A stretch of 64,000 nt of DNA, taken from NCBI GenBank assembly GCA_003971905.1, contig RSEE01000009.1, forward strand, positions 682,001-746,000. The letters run 5' to 3'. A program made the position numbers and the translations under genes. Shown here one piece after another: positions 1 to 11,175 of this stretch. The notes under the pieces were generated by a model. The model was not told where the DNA came from. It did not search any database and saw only the letters and a program-made list of their open reading frames with translations. The stretch's first letter is position 1, and each line of letters opens with the position of its first letter. Source of the DNA: Moniliella sp. 'wahieum'. Its lineage: Eukaryota; Basidiomycota; Moniliellomycetes; Moniliellales; Moniliellaceae.

Positions 1-3000
1 CAACCCGGCAACGCTGGCCAACCCACGGCCGCTGAGCGGCTGTTGGCAGCCTACCGTGCAGGCCTTCCTTTGCCTTCGGATTCTGTTCATTCGCTCGTGT
101 CTTCCACCCCTGGCGTCACACATCTGCCGTTGCTGCGGCGATCGCGGACCATGCCCAACTGGACAACTCAGACGCACAAGTGATGCAGTCTGCCTTTGAG
201 GATTCCTCCTCCATCGCCTCGGATGCTCTGACAGATGTAGTGGGAGCTGCCTCGGTGCACGGCCAAGGGCTTGGCTTTTGTGGTCCTGCGGGGGCATGGA
301 AGCAATCACTTCTCATGAACTTGTGCAAGCCCGCGCCCCCCGCTCAGCCCCCGCGTTCTCGTTCTCGCTTGGGCCTGCGCCCACGCCCAGCCTCCGCGTT
401 GGGGATCAGGGCCGAGAAGAACTTGGAAAACACGAGTTCGGACGCCAAGGCAGGCAAGGCGAAGCTGTCCTCTTTGGCAGGGCTACGCAAATACCGGAAC
501 AAGGGACCTCCTCCGTCGGCATCAGCCGCAGTTGCTGCTGCTGCGGTAGGAACCCCCTCCGCTTCCATGTTTGCTGCAGCCACGGGCAATGTGGCACCAA
601 CGGAGGCGTCTTCCGGACGCAAAATCGGACGTCGCCGGTCGTACTCCGCAGGGATCCTGGATATTGTTCGCCGCCCTGGGTCAGCAACTGGTTCTCGTCC
701 CACCTCAACAGCGCAGCCGGGCGAAGAGGTGGCTGGCAACGCGTCTCGCCCGCCGTCGCGGTCGGGATCGCGTCTGTCTAAGGTCGCTTCCTTGGTTGGG
801 TCTCGGCGACTGTCGCATGCCGCAAACCCCATCAGCTACCCCTCGGCCAATGTGGCGCACCCTGTCTCCGTCAGCTCCCATCTGGCGGCTTCGGCCGCCT
901 CGCAGGCGGCGGCGTCCGTGCATTCTGGTCGGGATGCTTCGGCTGCCACCTCGGCCGTTATGGATCCGTTCCCTTCTTCGTCGGACTGCTTGCCTCATGA
1001 AGACGATTCTGGGGTCGCGTCGAGCCGGAGATGGTCCCAGCTGACGAACCGGAGACAGGGACAGGTTCGAGTTCGTCTCAGATCCATCTCTCTCCGCGGA
1101 AGCGGTCAGGGAACCTTCCCCCATCACCTGTCGGTAGACAGTTTCCTGGTGTCTACCCTCTTCCGAGCATGACCCACCCCGATTCGCCTACCGTCCCCAG
1201 CTCGCTCGCGATGGCCTCAAGCACAGAGCGTCGCCCCGATTCCCCGACGGCTATGGCGACGCCTACGCCTCTCAGTCCCGTGCCGTCGTCGCGCTTGGGT
1301 CTGCAGGAGTCTGCGGTCTAGCAACGGGTACAGCAGTGCGCTTGAACCCACCTATTCCCTCGAGCCTCGGAACCAGCCCTTGTCCTATTCGACGCGGTGC
1401 CCTACGGCCCGACCACATTACCAATGCCGCGTCCCTTGTTCCGCCGCCGGATACGCTGTCTGGGCTGTCGCCGCGCCCGCGCAAGTTGAACACCGCGGGC
1501 CAGTCAGCCACCAGCTCGCTGGAGAGCGCTGGTTCTTCGGGTGGCGCCTCGGTTTCGGAGTCGGTGCCATCTCAGGAACAGACGAGCCCAGCCGACCGTC
1601 CGAGAAGCACTCGTGCTTCCATTGGCTCGGCCCCGCTGCTGTTGTGGCGCCGCGTTGGCGAGCGAGGTGGCAGCCTGGTGAGTCCACCACCTCGTCCCGC
1701 CACGGCCCCCGCTCTTCCCCTACGAGGGGTACGGTCAGCACAACGACCAGGTGGAGGAGCTGACTCCTGCGGCGCTACGGTTGCTAGAGGAAGTGTCCTC
1801 AAAGATCGTAGTTCGAGTTTGGCCTCCAGCCTCGCTTCTGCCGCGCTGGCCCGTCCTGGCAGCCAAGCGTCCGACGGCTCCGTCAGCGTGGTCCTATGCC
1901 TTGCGGATGCACCACAGCCATGATGGCCTTCCGGCCGTCTCGTCGCCGCTTGCCTCGTCCGAATCACGCCGTAGTTTGTCAGGGAGCCAGTCACGCCCCC
2001 GCAGCCGTGCCTTGGCTCTTACGGCGCCGCAGGCATCGTTTGCGCCTCGCACCACTTCCTTTGCATCATTTGATCAGAGATCCTCAACTCGGCCGCCAAC
2101 TCGGAGGCAGAGGTTGGCCCATCTACTGCACCCTCGAGCGCAATGCTCGCAACCCGTCCGCAGCCGTGACTCGTTCTTCTACCCCGCCGCTCTTGCTGCG
2201 CAGCTGTCGCCTCTAGCTCTTCTGTCCGTCTCTCGTCTCGGCAACACCACTCCTCCCTTCCTTCTTCGATCCGTGATTCGGGGAGGAAGAATTCGACCTA
2301 CGGGTCCTCGGAAGGGCGGGAGATCAGGTGCCCACGACGCCAGACGCCTTTTCTTCGCACCGTTCCTCTCTCATGTCCGGCTCGACGGACTGGGAAGTGG
2401 CGCTGTCGGACCCAGAAGCGGACGAAGAGTTGGTGCGGGAAGAGGAGCTGACCTCGCGCTCTTCCACCCCCCTGGCCTCTGGTTCAGCCTCAACGGGTGT
2501 GCCCCCCAGCCCATCCGGCTCAATGGGCTCCTTTGCTGCGGGTGCCTTCCGCTGGGATCCCTTGTGGAACAGCGCCGAGATGGGGGCGTCGTTGGCGGGT
2601 TCGGTGACTGGGTCGCTCCCTGGCATTCGCGCGTCATCTCGACCGACGATGGAGGGTGTGGTTTCAGTGGAAGGTATGGAGGGCGTTGTGTCTCTCGAAG
2701 GGGTGGAAGACGCGGAAGTCAGCACTGGTCCCCAGAGTCGGTGGAGGGGGAAACAACGGTTGTTCCGATGGAAGTTGACATGGTACGTGGTCCTCTCTTG
2801 TTTGGCTTTGGGCGGGAAGGTGTGCATTCGACAGCTAACTTGATGATGAACGTGCAGCCTTCTGCAACTGGGTTCTACAACTTGGCTGCCCCTTCACGCT
2901 CGATGGGTAACTTGTCGGCTGTCACGGCTGAGCGACCCCACGCGTGTCCTCAGCCGGGCGGGAACGGCCTGGTCGGAGGAGGACTCGGCGCCTGGCTCGC

Positions 3001-5067
3001 CCCGCTGTGTCCCCCTCGCCGTTTTATTCGGCCGAGAGCCTTTCGCGTTTCTCGTCTCCGGCACTCACACCGCGTTGGGCGCATGCCGCATTGCGTGCGT
3101 CCTCCTCCAGCTCCAACCCCCCTCGGCCCCAATTCAACTCAAGTCCCACCCGTCCCTTTGTGGCGGATGGTGTCCAAGCACGGGTGACGCCTAGACGGTC
3201 CATGCCCATCTTGGGCCGTTCCTCCACCTTGAACGGGGACCCATGCCGGCCGTAGCTGAGGTCTCTTCCACGTTGGCTCGCCCTTGAGCTCTGGGTCCCA
3301 CATTGCTCCCGCAACCCCGCCCCGCTCCTCTCTTCATAGCCACGTTCGTGCCTCTAGCGAGGGCAGTGCCTCTGTTCGCTGAAGCGCAGCAAGACCCGGT
3401 ACGCGGTCCATTGCGTTCGCTCCTAGCAGAAGCTGCGCCGGTCACCGTCCCCGCCTGGTCAACGAGCCGCCACGCGCCTCGGTGACCAAACGACCTGCGA
3501 CCGACATGGCGGGTCGTCGACCCATGCTTCTCCCCCTCACACTTTCGTCACGCGCAACCAGCCCGGCAGGTGCATCCGGGCGCGCTTCCTCTGCTGCCCT
3601 AGCCCGTGCTCTTCGTCGCTTTCTACGACGGCCAGTGCCGGGGAGCAGGCAGGGGCAATGGAGATCCGGCGGCGGCAAGCCCAGTCGGCGTTGGACCAGC
3701 GCTCGTTGGACGCTATGATGTCCCGTCCCTTGTCAGGGACACGGATGCGCTCGCCGTTGCCTGCATGGGGCACGTCGGGGGCGGCGGGACGCGCGTCGCG
3801 GGCTTCCTTGCCGCCGTCGGCACGGACTGCCTCGCGCGCTTCCAGCACCGAAGACGAGGTGGACATGCTGGCATTGCGCATGGCCGAGTGGTACGGGACG
3901 GGCGCGTATGTGTTCCAGCAGCGGCAGACGCAGCAAGGCCGCCGCCCGACCCGATCCGGTCGGGCTACCTTGACGTACCATCATTCGGCTGAGCCCGAGT
4001 CGGGCGTATCGGGTGGTCACGGGAGCGCCGTGGGCCGCGCACGCGGCTACCAATCCGACCAGGGCGCCGGCGCGCCCACGGATGCGGCGCTGTGGTCCGG
4101 TCCGTTAGGCAAGCGGTATTCCTTGCAGCAGGCCCCTCCGTCCACCGCCACCGCCCATGGCCGTCGCTGGTCCTCCGCCATGGGGCACGGGACGACAGGG
4201 ACAACGCTGCTGGGTTCGGCTGCGGGCGAGAAGGTTCCAGTGGGCAATGCGTTCTCCCATGCATCCAACGCGGCTGCCCGGCGCGCCTCGCTGCTCCCGC
4301 CGCGTGCCCGCAGTGCTACGCCCGCCAGCCGGGCTATGGATCGCGCGAGTATGTCGTCGGCGGGAAGTGCGCATGGAGGCCTGCTTCCCCTCACGCTCGT
4401 CCAAAGTACCGCCCCGCTGCAGCAGGCGCTGAGCCAGACTTTACTTGCCCACAATGCGCGGCGACACCGTATGAGTCTTTCGTTGCCTCCGTCGGCTGTT
4501 GCTTGCTGCGGCGGTCTCTGGTAGCGCCACACGCACTATCTCGACCCTCTCTCCCACGCCGGTGGTGTTGAGTGAGTCGGAGGCCTTCACCACCACACCG
4601 GCCACGACGCCTACGCAGTCCATGCGTGCCACTTCGGGCCCCATGACCGGCCATGGCTCGATGGGCTCTCTGGCTTCGCTTACCAGCCCCTCCCCTACCC
4701 CAGCCGCCCCGGGAGGCAACCTTTCTCCGATCAACACCACCACCCTTCCTTGCCCCACGCCCGGATCGGCAACATCTGCCACGCGCGTGTCTGCCCCTCC
4801 GTCCGCCTGGCGCGCGCTGAGAGACAACGAACCAAGCAAGGTGTCTACCTCTCCCTGCCTCCTTCTCTCGGGGTATCCGAAGCCAAGGAGGATACGGAAA
4901 CGGTGGCCGCATCTTCTGGGAAACCTTCGCCCTTGATCCCCTCTACGCCGTCCAACCCGGCGCTTGCTGCGGAGCAAGTGGCCGCCTCGGCCTCGGCCGC
5001 TGTCTTCCGCCGTCGGGCGGAGCGACAAGTCCGCCGTGCCTCGTTGCCCTACATTCCTTCCCTGTGA
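1..5067 (+). CDS. Ser/Pro/Arg-rich hypothetical protein, 5' end outside the window
   Basis: I do not recognise the family. Coding-like sequence runs across frames from the left edge to a stop at 5065-5067. It is rich in Ser, Ala, Pro and Arg, with blocks such as RRRSYSAG and SRPPSRSGSRLS, an acidic stretch near 2380-2450 and a Val/Glu-rich segment near 2650-2720. No folded domain is evident, so the protein is probably a disordered regulatory or scaffold protein. A good intron lies at 2783-2857 (GTACGT donor, CTAAC branch, CAG acceptor). The frame changes near 1040, 1330, 1750, 2330, 2745, 2940, 3650, 4500 and 4840, and composition continues smoothly across each change. That pattern suggests indels in a single gene rather than several genes. 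The start codon is not in the window. Confidence 0.5.
2783..2857 (+). other. Spliceosomal intron in the Ser-rich gene
   Basis: GTACGT donor at 2783, GCTAACTTGATG branch region near 2834 and GTGCAG acceptor ending at 2857. The length is 75 bp, a multiple of three, so it does not show up as an ORF break. Coding-like Ser/Ala-rich sequence resumes directly after it. Confidence 0.6.
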
Positions 5068-6234
5068 TGATCATCCCATTATATCCCCCCACCCTCCAAT
5101 CCTTTTGGGAGCCTGCCCTTTGTGCCTGTGCTGCCCGCTGCGTACCCATCTTGACTGCCACTTTGCTTCCTTCTTTGTCGGCGCTTCCGGGCTGCCCCCA
5201 ACGCCATCTTCCTTTCTTTTCCCCCTTCCCCCACCGTGCACGGACAGTGGGGGGGGGGGATGTGTGTGTGGTTGGGCGGCCCGGGTGCCATCTGTATATC
5301 TTTTCTTCATCTCCCACCTGCCTGCTGCCTCTTTCCCTTTGCCACCCGGAACTGCGTCCTTCCTCCTCTTCCCCATCTACCCACCAACTCACCCTTGTAT
5401 TTACCTGTGCCTCACCTTCGCTATCTTATCCCGGAACCATTCCAGTGGGCAAGGTAGATGCCGGTATAGATGGAATCGTAGACAAAAAAAGGGTACGCCA
5501 GTGAGTACCCCGGTTACCCACCTGGGCTGAAAAAGGGTACATGGACACTGCGCGGAGAGAGCCAAGGTCGCATTCTCCCTCCCCGCCAGAGAAGATCTAG
5601 TCACTCAGTCTTTGATGAGATCCAGAGTCCTGATGATGGTCGGTGGTCTAAGCGAACCAGCAACGCCTACATAGGAAAATCTAGCAGCCCGTCGCCACCG
5701 GAGTCTAGGCTGCGGAACAAAGAAAACAGAAGCGAGAAAACAACGGAACTCCTAATATGGCCTGGGGAGAGACTGAAGGGACGTTGACCACTACGAGCCA
5801 CCGGCGGCGGCTCAACATTTTTCGCTTGGAAAAGGGAAGTGATGCAGCTAGTGATGTGGGGTTGGGCTCTTCTTCATTCCCAGCATTGGCCCAAATGAAC
5901 GTCGAGCAAGCGTCCCGATCCCAGGGCTGCACCCCCTATCCAAAGAGACACACGACGGCCCAAAAATAGAAAGAAATGAGATTGGCAGTAGAAACAAAGT
6001 GGCTTATGGAAAGATCACATGCAGTTCGTGTCGAATGGTGGGATGGGATTGTAGGGGAAGAAAGGGAAAATGGCAAAACGGTGCACTAAGGGGAGGGAAG
6101 AAGGAAGCAAATGGGATACAATGTATGACAGCTAGGCTAGATGGGAGCAAGGAGAAGGCATGAGAAACGGAGTGGAGGGGGACGGTTAGAGGCAGAGGGT
6201 GAAGGGGCAACACAGGATAGAAGAGCTCAAAAGG
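5068..6234. other. Intergenic region between convergent genes
   Basis: No supported gene. The first 350 bases are pyrimidine-rich and probably hold the 3' UTR of the upstream Ser-rich gene. The rest is purine-rich on the plus strand, consistent with the 3' UTR of the sugar transporter on the other strand. Short ORFs here have no domain and no coding-like composition. Confidence 0.5.
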
Positions 6235-8306
6235 TCATGGCACATGGGCGGCAAAAGTTGGTACTTGGTCTTTGCCAGGTAGGCCCGACTCGACCCTTGC
6301 CCCAAAGGGGGAAGAAAGAAGAAGAAGAATAGCTTCAGCGGGATTGGGAAGGATGAGGATGGGCTGCTGCGGCTGCCCTGGCCTCCGCAACGGCCGACGG
6401 GCCATCGAGGGAAAAGCGCGGGTGGGAGGAGATAGAGCGGCGGAAGGGTCGGGGGCAGAAGGAAGTAACGGGGACGTTTCAGCGTTGCCTCCCGCGCCCA
6501 CGCGCGGCTCGGCGGCGTCCTCCTCATCGTCGGACGACTCTTGCGGGATGTGGGAGGTAATGTCGTCGCCAAACACGACACCCATTTCTTCAATCGGGAC
6601 GCCAGCGGTTTCAGGGTAAAAAATGTAGACGGTCAAGACTGCGATGAGGCAAAAGAGGCCGTGCATGGGGTACAAGCCATGTGATGAGGTCTTGAAGGAT
6701 CGGTGTCGTTTCTCCCACGTAATAGTTGCTGAGAAAGTTGACCGCTGTTGAGAGAGAGCGCCCTTGGCGCGAAAGGTGAGCGGCATAATCTCCGGAGGCA
6801 ACAGCCAAGGGACGGGGCCAAAGGAGGCCCCAAAGGAGAACGTGTAGCAAATCACCGACACAACGGTCAACTGAGGCGAGAAGGGAAGATCAAGCCAAAG
6901 GAAAAGTCCCGTGAGCATAAGGAAGAGGGCCTCGAGCAGACCACCATAGATTAAGATGGGACGGCGGCCCCAGCTGTCGATCAAAAACCACACGGGGATC
7001 GTTGAGCTGACATAAAGGCAAGCGTTGAGCCCAGTCATGAGCACAGCTGTAATAGAAACAGGTTAGTCCAATGACGGGTATCGATATGATCACATGACGT
7101 ACCGTCTCTTCCTTCCCACCCTGCCCGTTCAAACAAGCGGGGGGCATAAAAGCTGACCACGTTAATCCCATTCATCTGTTGTTCCCGCAAAGTGAGGAGG
7201 GTGGTGTCAGTAGACAAAGTGCCGAATGGGATGGTCACAAAACACAAACCTGAGCAAAGAATTGGCTGCTGCAGGCTACGAGGACGCGGTAACGGTACCG
7301 CTTCCACATAGCCCGGTACGAGCGGTCGCCTTGTTCACGGAGGAAGAGGACATTTTCTTGATTTCACGGTACTCGAGTCTGTGGGTGAGATGAGACGGGT
7401 GGTCAGTTTGTTGTCGCACCCCTGGCTCTCCTCGAGCGGCCAGAAATGACCGCTAAAGGGTCCGGAAGGGAACGTACTTGGCGCGTTTGTTGTGTAAATC
7501 CGTCTTGTCACTGTGAAGTTCGACTAGAACGCGCATGGCGTCCAAGTCGCGGTCCTTGTCGAGCAAGTAACGAGGCGACTCGGGCAGCACCAACGTTCCC
7601 ACGGCCAAGATGCAACCTACAATGACCTGGATGCTAAGCGGGAACCTCCAAGATACATCGCCCGCCATGAAACTTGCGCCGTACCCGATCCAGACACTGA
7701 GGGCATAACCGGTGATATTGAGTGTACTCTATCGAGGCCAGGTAGCCACGATGCTCGCGACAGAGATCTCGCTTTGGTACATGGGCACGACCATGGTGAG
7801 GAATCCGACGCCAAAGCCGGCGATGGCACGGCCAGCGGTGAGCATGAACAAGTTGAGAGACGCAGTCTGAAGAAGGCCCCCCAAACTGAAAAGAACGGCG
7901 CCCAAAAAATGGTCGCCTTGCGGCCGATGCGATCGGCGAGGGTGCCAGCTAGGAGGGCAGTGAAGAGAGCGCGAGGTCGAGAATGGCCACCACGGTCCCG
8001 ATCTGGGCAGCGGTGGGGTGGTGAAAGTACAGGAGGAAGGCGGGATGGACAATGGGCTGGACATGACGCCCTGGTCGTAGCCAAAGGCAGGACACCGAGC
8101 GAGGCAAAGATGGTGACGGCCATGAGGGGGCGCCGCAGAGGCCGAGGCGGGCCATGAGGGAGGGGGGGCGGCGGTGGGGGGGAGAAGGGGGCATGGATGT
8201 GGTGCGAGGCGGCGGAGGCGGTGGAGGCGGTGCGGCGGCGGGCGGTGCTGCTGGAGGCGACAGGGACGCTGCCATAGTCGAGGGGGACAGGGGGGGCGGA
8301 GGGCAT
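6235..8306 (-). CDS. MFS sugar (hexose) transporter, frame-broken
   Basis: Plasma-membrane proton-coupled or facilitative sugar transporter of the major facilitator superfamily. In order along the minus strand I see a FGYDQG-type helix 1 region (about 8090), the loop LADRIGRK (about 7930), GRAIAGFGVGFLTMVVPMYQ (about 7800), PESPRYLL (about 7580), QMNGINVVSFYAPRLFE (about 7160), PVWFLIDSWGRRP (about 6980), FGPVPWLLPPEIMPL (about 6800) and PETAG (about 6600). All are hallmarks of the sugar-porter family. Introns are at 7379-7477, 7176-7249 and 7047-7102. Frame breaks lie near 8085, 7960, 7745, 7340, 6770 and 6680. At 7747 a single added base restores the expected RGYLASIEYT segment. The chosen start, at 8306, begins a roughly 60-residue hydrophilic N-terminus; an upstream in-frame ATG at 8465 is less likely. 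The C-terminal tail is acidic (SSDDEEDAAEP). The substrate cannot be fixed from sequence. Confidence 0.9.
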
Positions 8307-8673
8307 GGGGACGATGGTGGTGGCGGACGGATGGAGGGGGGGGCGGCTGGGAGAGAAGAGGCGGGCAGGGGGCGCAGGACAGGCGGCCGAGGGGAGGCGC
8401 GGGCGCTGCTGGAACGACGCCGACGGGTGTGGCGGAGACGCCCTCGGCGTCCGTGCCCGCAACAAGTACGCCCTGCCGCAGTTTAGCCCTGCCCGTCAGC
8501 GCCCCGTCATTTAACCCAGCACGTGACCGTGCCCTGCCATGAAATGTTCAGCGCAGCACCCAACCCTAGCCGCCGCCCATTTGTAATCGTCGTCTGGCCG
8601 CCGCCCAGCCGAGCCTGCCCGTCCGCCAGCACCCACCACCACCCACCTCCCTTCGTCTCTTCCTCTGCGCACA
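8307..8673. promoter_or_regulatory. Shared divergent promoter region (sugar transporter / NDUFS5)
   Basis: This 367-bp gap separates the start codons of two divergently transcribed genes, so it must carry both promoters. It is G-rich on the plus strand near the transporter side and C-rich near the NDUFS5 side. I see no convincing TATA box. Confidence 0.45.
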
Positions 8674-9182
8674 ATGGCTGTGAGTGCGCGCGTTCTTGTG
8701 CCTTCGCGCACGGCCCTCGTACTGACTCTCCTTCTCCACAGTCTGGCTGGGGCTACAACGGCCGTACGTATCTCTGCGTGGAAGCTACGCGGACAGACCA
8801 GGTCGATGGCCATGGCTTGTCCCTCTCCTGCCAACGCCCATGGCCGGCCCCCGTCCTTCTCCCGCGTTTGCTCACGGACCTACTAACCTTGCCTCGCCTG
8901 TTTTTCTTCACGCCAGCTCCGGGTCGCTGCTACTACTTCTCTCCAGCAGTTCCAGCAATGCTACCTGGTCTCGGACAACCCTCAAGCTTGCCGCCCGCAG
9001 GTGGAGGACTACAACGAGTGTCTCACCACCGCAAGGCCATTGCGCGTGAGCAGCAACTGCTGGCCCAAACGCAGGTCTACCAGGCCACTCACATGGCCGA
9101 CACGCGTGAGGAAAAGAACAAGAAACATTTTGCCGACTTGGAGTGGATACGTTCCTTCCAGCATCGTACCCCGATGGCCTAG
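8674..9182 (+). CDS. NDUFS5: Mitochondrial complex I subunit NDUFS5-type (15 kDa, CHCH protein)
   Basis: Accessory subunit of NADH:ubiquinone oxidoreductase, a twin-cysteine protein of the mitochondrial inner membrane/intermembrane-space side. The start is ATG 8674, with only two codons in exon 1; intron 1 is 8680-8741 (GTGAGT...CACAG). Exon 2 encodes SGWGYNG, matching the typical fungal MASGxGxNG start. Intron 2 is 8764-8916, with a TACTAAC branch at 8881. Exon 3 then gives a PGRC segment, FQQCYLVSDNPQAC and EDYNECLHHRK, i.e. the family's conserved cysteines and the ECLHH motif. The stop is TAG 9180-9182. Two frame breaks are visible, near 8942 and near 9024; at the latter one added base restores ECLHHRK. 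Total length is about 100 residues, normal for the family. The charged C-terminus (REEKNKKH) also fits. Confidence 0.87.
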
Positions 9183-9781
9183 TCGCCTACCCCATGCGTG
9201 TCTCCTTTTCCCTTCTCTTCGTCCTCCTTGTCTTGCTGTGCCGCTCTGTCTCTCCACGGGCGCTCCTGTGAGTAGTGCCCTGACCTGAGCACTCGGCATG
9301 TGCATTGGCTCTCCATCGCGTGGGTCAGCGACTGCCCCCCACTTGCTGCAGACCAGACGGGAGGAACGAGCGGGCGTTCCCAGACAATCGGACCATTGCA
9401 TGTTCGTTAGGCTGCTCTCAGCCGCGCGCACCATAGAATTGCGAGAAATAGAGTCACCATTTCCAGCCCGCCAACATTGAAGGCCGCGCACTTTTGCTTG
9501 TGAGCTATTAGGGGAAGGCCAATGCCAAGTGCAGTGCTCGTCTCGCGTGCTACGTTCAGATTCAGATCAGGCCCGTAGGTTCCATGTGAAATCCAGAATC
9601 AGGCCACACCGAGTCCGGCAAGGGGGAACCATGTCGCTGGTATGGAGGTGCGCAGGACAGGGACGGTGCTTGTTCTACTTTGGCCAACTACGGAGGCAGA
9701 CATGGTTCATTCTTCGCATCAGATGCAGTTCCAATCAGTCTCCGACCCAGAGACTGAAAGAGGTGCAGGCATAGAACCAAT
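9183..9781. other. Intergenic region between convergent NDUFS5 and mL43 genes
   Basis: This roughly 600-bp stretch holds the two 3' ends. I see no gene, repeat array or RNA gene in it. Confidence 0.5.
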
Positions 9782-10397
9782 TTACTTGCGCTGGGACTGG
9801 GGCTGGGGCTTGGGCAGACCATCGTAGAAGCGAGTGCGGTCCTCCGAGTGCAACGACGAAAACACACCACGTGCGGCCGGGGCAAACGACTCGACCGACT
9901 TGCGGATCTTGCGCACCTTTTCTCCCGACGACTGCAGCACCATATCCATCTTTCCTCAATCTCATGCGGGCGTTTGCCCTTACGCTAACGACCTTGGTGT
10001 TGCCGTTGGCTGGGGCGCGCAACAGGGCGTGTCAGTAACGAGGAGGGGCGGAGGCCAACATGGCGAAAAGGCGGGCCCGCCAAGCGGGGGAAGGAAGCAC
10101 GGTAGGGAGGGGGGGAAGGAGGCACATACTGTAAAACCCGCGGATGATGGGGTGGTCGGTCGGCCTGTCCTGGACGACAAACTCGACAAACGGGTAGCGC
10201 TTGGCCAGCTGGACAAGCCCGAGGCGATGAAGAACGAAGTGGCGCATGCCCTCGTGCGAAGCGAGGGCGTGGTTCACCTCCACCACCACCTTGCGCACCG
10301 GCATGAGGTAGGAGCCCTGGGGCCCACCGAGGGAGCGGGAGGCCCGGCTGATGAGCAGCTTGTCCGCACTTCGTGCCAACAGTAGGGGCCGCGGCAT
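9782..10397 (-). CDS. Mitochondrial large-subunit ribosomal protein mL43 (L51/S25/CI-B8 domain)
   Basis: Nuclear-encoded protein of the mitochondrial ribosome (yeast Mrpl51 family). Exon 1 (10130-10397) begins MPRPLLLARSADKL and contains LMPVRKVVVEVN, HEGMRHFVLHRL and FVEFVVQDRPTDHPIIRGFY. That is the thioredoxin-like fold pattern of this domain, ending in the characteristic HPxIRGxY. The intron is 10010-10129 (GTATGT donor, CCAG acceptor). Exon 2 continues NGNTKVVSVRANARMR, then after a frame break near 9945 reads MDMVLQSSGEKVRKI and ends PKPQPQSQRK with stop TAA at 9782-9784. A longer ORF begins at 10547, but MPRP fits the family start and precedes the first conserved block by about 30 residues. 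Length is about 165 residues. Confidence 0.86.
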
Positions 10398-11175
10398 GGT
10401 CGTCAACAGGCGCGCAGTCGTTGTACGGACCGAGCTGGCGCAGAAGGCAGACGAGAGCACAAGAAGTCGAGCGAGCGGAAGGTGGCGGCCACCCGCATTC
10501 CGCCCTTCCAACTCTTCTTCGGCTTTCAAACTGCAACTTTCAACCAAACGACTGAAAGGTCAAACTTACCCAGTCGGCTCGACTGCAGGCATCACGTGGG
10601 ACGGTCACACATCATGCATCACGCATGGCCTCCGGCTCAGGGCCTTACGCCAATGCCAAAACACCTCCTGGGATCAGATGCCCAGTATTGACTGCCACAC
10701 TTTTGTGCACCATCGTAGCTCTACCCAGAGTGTGCCACCACCTCCGTCTATGGCATACGGAGGGAGGAGCAAGAGTGCCTTCCACAAAGAGGTGAGGTCG
10801 CAATGCTTCGATCCAAGGCGCCTACAGCGAGTGTGGCACACGTACTATAATAACCGCCCCCGCCAGCTCGGCTCACAGCCCCCTCCCCCCCCGCGCCCTC
10901 GCCATTCTGGTTTTGTGCCAACCCGCACCGATATAAGTGCACGACAATGGATGAAAAGAGACAGAGGGAAATGAATGCATAAATGATTAATGATGAGGGA
11001 GGGATGACAACACAAAAACCGAGACCGTGTCCAACAAAACAGATGCGCATGACGCGCCGACCGGAATGAAACCGCCGCCAAAACCGTCTCCAACAAGAAT
11101 GATATACAACAGAACAGCTCCAAAAAGGAATAGAATCACCGCTTCCCCCAATCGCCCTGGTCCTCCCGTCAAGCT
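10398..11175. other. Intergenic region upstream of mL43
   Basis: Holds the mL43 promoter and the 3' end of the next minus-strand gene. I see no domain-bearing ORF. Contains ATAATAACC and an A-rich stretch near 10970-11130. Confidence 0.45.

Noticed and set aside
6235-8306. Sugar transporter as a true pseudogene
   Set aside because: Equivalent indels occur in essential genes beside it, so decay specific to this gene is not supported.
8154-8542. Gly/Arg-rich plus-strand ORFs over the transporter N-terminus
   Set aside because: Runs of GGC/GGA opposite Pro/Ala codons on the minus strand; the transporter reading explains the DNA.
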